From Uranotaenia lowii (lineage: Eukaryota > Arthropoda > Insecta > Diptera > Culicidae): 64,000 nt of DNA. The position numbers were made by a program, and so were the translations under genes. This document shows positions 57,071 through 64,000 of the stretch, in pieces. Location: positions 335,808,023-335,872,022 of the forward strand of contig NC_073693.1 of NCBI RefSeq assembly GCF_029784155.1, written 5' to 3'. The notes beneath the pieces were generated by a model. It saw nothing but the letters and a program-made list of their open reading frames with translations, did no database searches and was not told where the DNA came from. The first letter of the stretch is position 1; every line of letters starts with the position of its first letter.

Positions 57071-58054
57071 TTAAGTTTCAAAGAGGAGTTCGAACAGGAG
57101 AATAACCGGCGAACATAAAATCGCAATGATAGCTCAAATCGTTAATAATGTTATGGCGAATCTATTCTTTTTCCTATTTTTCATTTTTTATTTAAAAAAG
57201 ATTTTAAACAAGTTGGTCATTTGTCCTCTTAAAATGCGAAACGTTATTCCTACCAAATAAGTAAACGATCGTAAAAAATGGTAACATAATGTCGGTATAA
57301 ATCGAATGTGATCAAAAGTCCTTCATGTTTGCACATTTGTTCTCCCACGCGGGGTTCAAGTGAGAAACTAACCTTGTTGTTCTCTCTGCGATAAGGTTCA
57401 TTTGGAAAAAAAATTGTCCAATGAGAGAAGCAGCAGCAATTGCCGTTGGCGACGGCTTGCATTCATTGAGAGCAAATCTTGCTCTCTCTCGCATACTTTC
57501 GGAATGTACGAATAAGATGTTAAATATCATCCAATTTGTATAATTCTTATCGCTTAAGCCAGAACTTAAAAATACATATGTATGTATTGTCTCAGCTATG
57601 GTAAATAAATGCTGTTTTCTTGGAGTTTTATGCGAAGATTCTATGATGAATATTAAGCATATATTAAACAAAGTTTGTTGGGAAACATACCTACAAAAAT
57701 GTTTGCTGGGTAGCAGCAGGCGGAGGTCCGAAGAAGAAATATGGCTTTAATAAGAGATAGAGTTTACAGTTCCACGTTCAAAATATTTACTATTGAACGA
57801 GAATTTATTCCCTTCTTTGAAATAGGGTATTCAAGTTCCCCAATTCCGTTCGTCCGTTTTGATCTCTTTGAAGCTAAGTACTTGATACACAAGAAGATTA
57901 AATTGTGGGCTGATTAAAACAAACTTCAGCTTATTGAATGAGCTGATTAAGCTGTGTTTGACCTAATTTACGAGAATTTTATTTTGCTCGGGATAGTACG
58001 TGTTTTAAAATTGTTTTCTTAAAATGCCTTTTAAACCATTAAAAGTTGTATACA
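57071..58054. other. Mixed DNA without recognised gene
   Basis: Includes a balanced segment (57330-57500) with TGCTCTCTCTCGC. Overlapping minus frames at 57250-57671 show no domain. Confidence 0.35.
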
Positions 58055-58351
58055 TCTTATATATAAAAATGAAGGCATTTTCTTTGTAACAACATCACGT
58101 ATGAATGGTCGGTCGGAATGAAGTGAAATTTGGTATCCGAGGGTTTTTTGGGTCAGAGATGGTTTGTATAATAGTTTCAAGGATCTCACTTTTTATGAAA
58201 GGTGGTCCCAATACAAATTTAACTTTATTAGTTACGATTTCCATAAGAGTATATTCGCGAGCACGATGCAGTTAAGGACGTGTAGATTAAATTAATCATT
58301 TATTACGATTTATACTTTTTAAGGTAAAACGAAGTTTACCGGGTCAGCTAG
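58055..58351 (+). mobile_element. Short non-autonomous Helitron, 297 bp, complete
   Basis: It starts TCTTATATATAAAAATGAAG preceded by A (58054) and ends GGGTCAGCTAG followed by T (58352), giving the A|T insertion site of Helitrons. A perfect hairpin GGTAAA-ACGAAG-TTTACC (58323-58340) lies 7 bp before the terminal CTAG. There is no target duplication or inverted repeat, as expected. The 5' end is close to that of the element at 62251 and the 3' end to that of the minus-strand element at 23119. Confidence 0.85.
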
Positions 58352-60332
58352 TTGTTTATAAACTAAGTAGCGTATAAAATTACTAAAACCAGAACTTTGT
58401 GTATTACTTGGGATTATCTTAAAACTATGTTTTTAAATCTAAGTTTTTTGTACAATATGCACATAATTAGTTCCAAGCCATGAAGGTGAAGTGCTCAACG
58501 AAACTAGCACTTTGGTGGCAGCAATAATTCCAACCTTTCAAAGTGTTATCAGTTCAAGTGGAATAATTGCTAGGAACAAGAGCCACTCATCGTGACACAT
58601 AATTACCTGCAGCAGCGAAAAGAGCACTCCTGCCTGATGGCTGCCAATATGAAGGTACACCTCCAAGCTGGTAATGTAACAACACGCTCATCCTTCCCAT
58701 ATGTAGGAGGAGTATGATATGCGATAAGCAGCTGTCTTGCCACTCGAAATAGAAACAGAAAGACAGCAGCCAAAGTTAGAGAGAAGGGATGCCATCTGAT
58801 TACAGCCGCACTTCATACTTGAAGCTTAGCTCGGAAACTAAACCCACACTTGAGGGAAAAGTGGAGCGCCCATTCAAGAACCAGAACTTTCCCGAATCGA
58901 ATCACGTCCCACGATGCGATGACGTTTCCCCGATTCTAGGATGCTGGCTGACTAGCTGCCTGGCTAGTACAACATACAACCCATTGCCGGGTGGAGGAAA
59001 CACCATTCAATGAAATAGGTTATGAATGATGCTCTTTTCTGGATTCCGCGCTAAGGCACTCTCCCCTTCCCGGAAATGAAGCCACGCTCAAGGTTTCCTG
59101 ATTGAGAAAGGTGGAGTACCTAGCAATACTTAGCCTGTTTTCAACGAAAAAAAAAGAAAATTCGAACACGTTGAAAGTGCATCATTGCATCATGTCCAAT
59201 TCGTCAAAACGGGCCGAAAGTGGCCGCGTTAGGGCAAGGGCTTTCTTTGCGCTCTTAGACGATTACTCAGCGGCACAATAAATGTTGAAGGACTTGTTTA
59301 TTCATTTATTTTTTGTTTTTATCAGCCAGTTGTCTTTAAGAAACATTGATAACAATACATTTCTCCTGTTCCATTAAAAGATGTACTTTATTAGGCACAA
59401 AATTCAATCGCAGATAAAACTCAACACTGTAACATAAATTCATCCACAAAGCTGACTTAAACAAATTGGTACAATTATATAACCCAGTTGATTTTGCAAC
59501 TGTCATCTTAAGGCAGAAAAATGGACAATTGCATTGATTTTGCATTATGTTATATTCAAATGATAAGTTGAAAAAATACAGTTTTTGATGAACACTTCTT
59601 CCAAGCATTTATAAAACAGTGTATTTAATCTGCTTTGGTATCACGCGAAACCTGTATTTGTAGGAGCAGTTGTTTGAGAGTTATGCGTTTTCAGTTATTA
59701 TAACATAGGCACCAAAAATATTGTTTTCGTGTGTAGTATGCAAAATGACTAATTCAGTAGTATAAAAATAGTGGTAATGTGTTTAGAAGGAATAACACCA
59801 TCTAGCTAAAGTAGGATGTCTTTTTAACAAAAAAAAAATGATTTTTTAAAATCGCGATGCTAGCAAAATTGCACTTTTTTCAATTTTGTTAGCTCAGTTT
59901 GCTTGACTACTCATATCTACCTTCAATCATTGAACCCGAAATGGATCTAATATTATTTTGTAAAAATTATAATTACTAGTAGTTTGGAAAAAAATTTAAT
60001 ACATTTCGAGCTCCATGATCGCTGGAAAAGGCTAAGCAAAACGAGATCCATATCGCCAATGGTTGTTACTCTGAGATTGATTAAGGCCATCAACTTTGTG
60101 CTGGGGCCAAAAGAATACAGCTTGGGATTATTTAGCAATTCATTCTCAATGCACAAAACTCATGGTTTCCCTTTAAAAAAATATCAATAACGACGCCAAC
60201 CACGTCCTAGTAGTCAATGAGGGATGAAGGAAGAATGGTTAGTAAGGTAGTTTGTTGGATCAACCATAAATATGTAATTCCAGCTTACTTCACAAGCTTG
60301 TTTTGTAAACCTCTTTAACAATGATCAGTAGA
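58352..60332. other. Partly balanced unique DNA without recognised gene
   Basis: 58450-59330 is of higher GC and unique (CAGCAGCGAAAAGAGCACTC; GGCCGAAAGTGGCCGCG near 59215), with frames up to 74 codons but no domain. 59330-60332 is AT-rich. Overlapping short frames at 59953-60190 on both strands are not recognised. Any regulatory role is speculation. Confidence 0.35.
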
Positions 60333-60850
60333 GTGCCTCAAATGACCCGACTTTTGAAAAAGTTATACGCTGCAGGCTAAAATTGATCCTTGGCCTAGTA
60401 CAAGATCTCATGCCAAATTTGAGCCAGATCGGATCACGTTTAGGGGTCGCTCAACGAGCCTGAAGTTTGTATGGGATTTTGAGACATTTTGTTCGGGAGA
60501 AACATGAAAAACCAGTTTTTCATCAATAACTTTGGTTCTCGTCGGGTGATTTCTTTCAAAAACGGATTTTCCTAAAGCCTAAATTATGACAAATATTTCA
60601 TCCGAAGACTGCATTTCGATGAAAGTTAAGATAAAAAAGTTATAAGGCTTCAAAAATGGGCTAACTTTTTTAACGGTGGTATTCAGCACTGTTAATGAGG
60701 CGTCAATATGTTCGACCGCCTCGACTTATTAACAGTGATGAATACCATCCTGAAAAAAGTTAACCCATTTTTGAAGCCTTATAACTTTCTTATCTTAACT
60801 CTTATTGAAATGTAGTCTTCGGATGAAATATTTTTCATAATTTAGGCGAA
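60333..60850. repeat. Foldback element, partly one-sided, related to 1-820
   Basis: Arms 60577-60702 and 60717-60847 are reverse complements around a 14-bp loop (AGCCTAAATTATGAC... with its complement ending ATAATTTAGGC). The preceding 60360-60576 has motifs in the same order as 120-300 (TTTTTCATCAATAACTT; AAAGCCTAA; ACAAATATTTCA; CCGAAGACTG). It has no right-hand partner here, so the right outer arm seems deleted. Confidence 0.8.
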
Positions 60851-61066
60851 TCTATATTCAAGTATCTCAGGAAGGGTTGTTTTAGAAAGGGAGAGGTTTG
60901 GATAAGGAGTCATTTTCACTTTCGGCTTAGAGTGTCCATTTCCCGGTTATTTTAGCGTTCCCGGGAATCGGGAAATTTGATTATCCTTTTTCCGGAAATT
61001 CTCAGAATCCCGGGAAAAAATTAAAATGAAGATTTCAACACTCTACAGAGGCAAGACAAGTCATTG
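60851..61066. repeat. CCCGGGAA-type dispersed repeat piece
   Basis: TTCCCGGTTATTTTAGCG, then TTCCCGGGAATCGGGAAATT and ATCCCGGGAAAAAA form short imperfect inverted words (60950-61020). This looks like part of a small dispersed element, with boundaries not defined. Confidence 0.35.
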
Positions 61067-61483
61067 AACTAGTTCACTTTTCGGCTTTTTTTTGCTGATC
61101 ACAACGCCACTTACAGGGTTTGATCCTAATTCATTTTCAAGTACTCTGGCCAAATTTGAGCTCATTTGAGTAAGTTTCCAGGGTGCGCTAGGAGTTTTAT
61201 TGAAAAAAGTCCATTAGTCAATTATCTAAAACAGGTCCTCACAGATGCTTGTCATACCAATCATCGTGCATCATAGAACTATCATTTTATATTAACAACA
61301 GCTTGCTAGAACACATCTACGAAAATTTTCCAGAAAAATGAACTTTTTTCAATAAAACTCCTAGCGCACGCTGGAAACTTACTCAAATGAACTCAAATTT
61401 GGCCAGAGTACTTGAAAATAAACTAGGACCAAACCCTGTAAGTGGCGTTGTGATCAGTGAAAAAATCCGAAAAGCGAACTAGT
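61067..61483. repeat. Foldback element with ~143-bp arms
   Basis: The left arm 61067-61210 (AACTAGTTCACTTTTCGG ... TTTTATTGAAAAAAGT) and right arm 61342-61483 (ACTTTTTTCAATAAAACTCC ... CGAACTAG) are reverse complements with few mismatches, around a loop of about 131 bp. It is non-coding and close to the previous foldback but without sequence similarity to it. Confidence 0.82.
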
Positions 61484-62250
61484 CTACTAGTCATTCAGTA
61501 AGTTCACACACCTCCATTTTGATTTGCTTATCCCGATCGAGTACACGTGGTGGCGTCCGTTTGATAAAAAAAAGGATTATAGGCAGCAATAAAACGATCT
61601 GAAAATACTGGGAAACATTTTTCTCTTGACAGGTTGACAGCATACTTGTCCGGTAAAGAAACTGGAACTTATGTTTTCTAAATGATTTAGAAAATAAACT
61701 AAGAACCTGGATTTTCTTCATGCTTGATAATGAAAAGTGAAATTAACCTAAATCATTCGAAAAAAGCAACACCAAAATAGAATCTAAATCAAAACTTACA
61801 ACTTACTGGAAAAGACTTTCTATGGCATATTCGTAGATTTGGAGCTTTCTCTATTATTGTTCTTTATTTCACTTTCAACTAGAGAAATAAAAAACCTCTC
61901 GTTTGTGGTTTAATTTAATCAAAAATGAAAGCTGTAAATTTATTTTTTTATAGCAGTAGCATAGTGTTATCTCAAATAATGTCACGACTTGTATGCTGAG
62001 CTTAAAAGGAAAATAATCTCAAAATATTTTAACCATAATCCTTGAAATGTATATTCATTTTTTGCAACTTTCAAAGCATAAAGTTATTTTGGATTCGAGT
62101 TACTAAATCAATTGATAACCATAAGCATACAAAAAAAATATGACCCTATTTTTTAATTTTATTTCCTTGTCTGGATAACAACACGTTGAACCATATCCAA
62201 AATAACAAAGAAAATAAGCAGGTCACGGGGCAACATCGTTTTGTCTGAAA
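61484..62250. other. AT-rich stretch without recognised features
   Basis: Only a chance 76-codon minus frame (61491-61721) and homopolymers are seen. Confidence 0.4.
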
Positions 62251-62272
62251 TCTATATATATAAAAATGAATT

Positions 62273-62333
<61 letters not shown>

Positions 62334-64000
62334 TCCCTATAGACTCGGAAACTACTGAACCGATTTGCGTGAAACTTGGCATGTGAGGGTATTGGAGGCA
62401 GGGGAAGGTTCCTATTGTGGTTTGAGACCCCTCCCTCTCTCATTAAGGGGGGGGAGGTGCCTCCCAAACAAAAGACAATTTTTTGCATAACTCGAGAACC
62501 AATCAAGCAAATGGTATTATATATGGCATGGGATGGTATTTGGGAACGAAGAATATTTGTATGAATATTAGATACCCCTCCCTCCTCTCAGTGGGGTGAT
62601 AGGAAGGGGGGAGGGGGGCTACCTTACAATTTTTCATATAACTTTAAAACTAATCAAAATATTGGAACCAAATTTGGCACGGGATGGAATTTGGATACGA
62701 AAAACATTTCAATGATTATTTGAGACCCCTCCCTCTTTCCAGTAGAAAAGGGGAGGGGACCACTTTCATATTTTTTTTCATAACTCAAAAACTAATAAAG
62801 CATCTGGAACCAAATTTGGCATGGGAGGATATTTGGAGACGAAAAATATTTATATGACTATTTGAGATCCCTCCCTCTTTCCAGTAGGGAGATGTAAAGG
62901 GGGGGGGGCTCTTTTATAATTTTTTACATAACTCAAAAGCTAATTAAGCAAATGGAACCAAATTTGGCATGAGCGAGTATTTGGGATCGTGACATGTTCT
63001 AATGATTGTTTGAGACCCCTCACTTCTTCTAACGGGGAGAAAGGAAGAGGAAGGGGAGTTTCATACAATTTTTACTGCATAACTCAAGAACTTCAACAGC
63101 AAATGGAACCAAATTTGGCATGGAACGATATTTGGGTACGAGAAATACTTCTATGAATATTTGGTATCCCTCACTCCTTCAAAGAGGTGGATGGAAAGGG
63201 GAGGAGAGTTTTCCTTCACAATTTTCAGCATAACTGGAGAGCTAATCGAGCCACTTGAACCATTTTTGACATGTGAGGGTATTTGGATACGAGAAATGTT
63301 TCTATTATAAATTGAAACCCAACCCTTTTTTCAACGGAAAGATAAATTTGGCATCAAAAAGTATTTGAGTACGAAAATACTTCATGAATAATAAGCTCTC
63401 CCCTCCTTTCCATGGGGAGAACCGAAGAAGGGATGTTACTTCCTTTCAAGTTTATGCATAACTCAAGAATTTACGACGCAAATAACACCAAATTTGGTAT
63501 GGGATGGTATATCAATACGAGAAGTTTTTCTATATGAAACAAGTCCTTTCTTGCAGTAGGATGATAGAATTGAAAATATAGGAAGGTAAGAGGAAAGCTT
63601 ACATTTAGCTTTTTTTTTTTTACAAAATCCGAGAAAAGGACAAAAATAACATAGAAAATCATTTTGGTATGATTCTATGATTATATGACACACCATCCTT
63701 CTTTCTGTGAGTAGGAACATAGGAGGAGGGAGGTGAGCCCAATGCAATTTTGTTAGCATAAGTTCTCAATTTATGCTAACGAAGCCAACAAATGGAAACT
63801 AATATGGCTTGGAATGGTATTTTGTTACGAGATATATTTCTATGATTGTTATAGAACCTTATGCTTTACAGTGTAGAGAGGGGAAGAAAGGAGGGGGCTC
63901 CATATAAATTTTGTTGTAAAGCTTTAAAACTTATCAACCAATGGAACTATATTTGATATAAGAGGATTTTTGGGAACGATAAAAAAAAAATGGGTATGAT
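62251..64000 (+). mobile_element. Helitron 5' part with (TGTC)n and internal ~148-bp repeats, runs off the window
   Basis: It starts TCTATATATATAAAAATGAA preceded by A, the same 5' terminus type as the complete element at 58055. A (TGTC)n run (about 62276-62332) follows, then CCCTATAGACTCGGAAACTA. The rest consists of diverged units with the core ACCAAATTTGGCATGGGATG, then TATTTGGGAACGA, then GAGACCCCTCCCTC and a G-rich box. Cores lie at about 62379, 62526, 62677, 62818, 62967, 63117 and 63268, and more weakly to 63953. The 3' end (CTAG with hairpin) is outside. No Rep/helicase coding is seen. Confidence 0.75.

Overview
This is a eukaryotic, AT-rich, gene-poor window with the transposon content of an insect, most likely a dipteran and probably a mosquito. 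The pointers are a Tc1-like element with long inverted repeats, many miniature DNA elements (hAT-like with 8-bp target duplications, piggyBac-like with TTAA), Helitrons ending in CTAG, and tRNA-derived SINEs with two box-B-like motifs and a CATA-type tail. The species assignment is inference. No protein-coding gene can be called with confidence. The one unbroken candidate is a 190-codon frame at 49516-50088. A few decayed coding-like segments lie near a 57-bp repeat family.

Layout. 1-820 is a nearly perfect 820-bp foldback. 1405-4503 is a 57-bp minisatellite in two blocks, the second split by a 931-bp terminal-inverted-repeat element at 2981-3911. 4.5-10 kb is AT-rich DNA with MITE pieces. 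10090-11683 is a Tc1-like element with a broken transposase. 11.8-15.7 kb is a nest of piggyBac-like MITEs, three tRNA-related sequences and a 1.2-kb hAT-like element. 16.4-17.3 kb is non-repetitive DNA of higher GC. 20.6-21.3 kb is a MITE. 23.1-25.1 kb is a minus-strand Helitron with an internal ~140-bp repeat ladder.

The most striking part is three large arrays of related 9-bp units. Array A is (GACAATTTT)n at 27012-32456, array B is (GACAAAAAT)n at 39870-46229, and array C is (GTCAATTTT)n at 46230-49102. They total about 14.7 kb. Unit C is one substitution from A, and its reverse complement is one substitution from B. B and C abut head to head, so a transcript across the junction could fold into a hairpin of nearly 3 kb. 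Arrays A and C also carry longer-period duplications. A 500-N assembly gap (33632-34131) and a SINE with a perfect 21-bp target duplication (38590-38956) lie between A and B.

The right part, 49.1-64 kb, holds the candidate small ORF, a hAT-like MITE, another MITE, a second 57-bp array (54482-55262), a probable LINE tail fragment, a 297-bp Helitron, two further foldbacks and the 5' part of a Helitron that runs off the window. The only likely functional relation between features is that the non-autonomous elements would depend on proteins made elsewhere in the genome. The unique, higher-GC islands could be regulatory or intronic DNA of a gene outside the window, but nothing seen here proves it.
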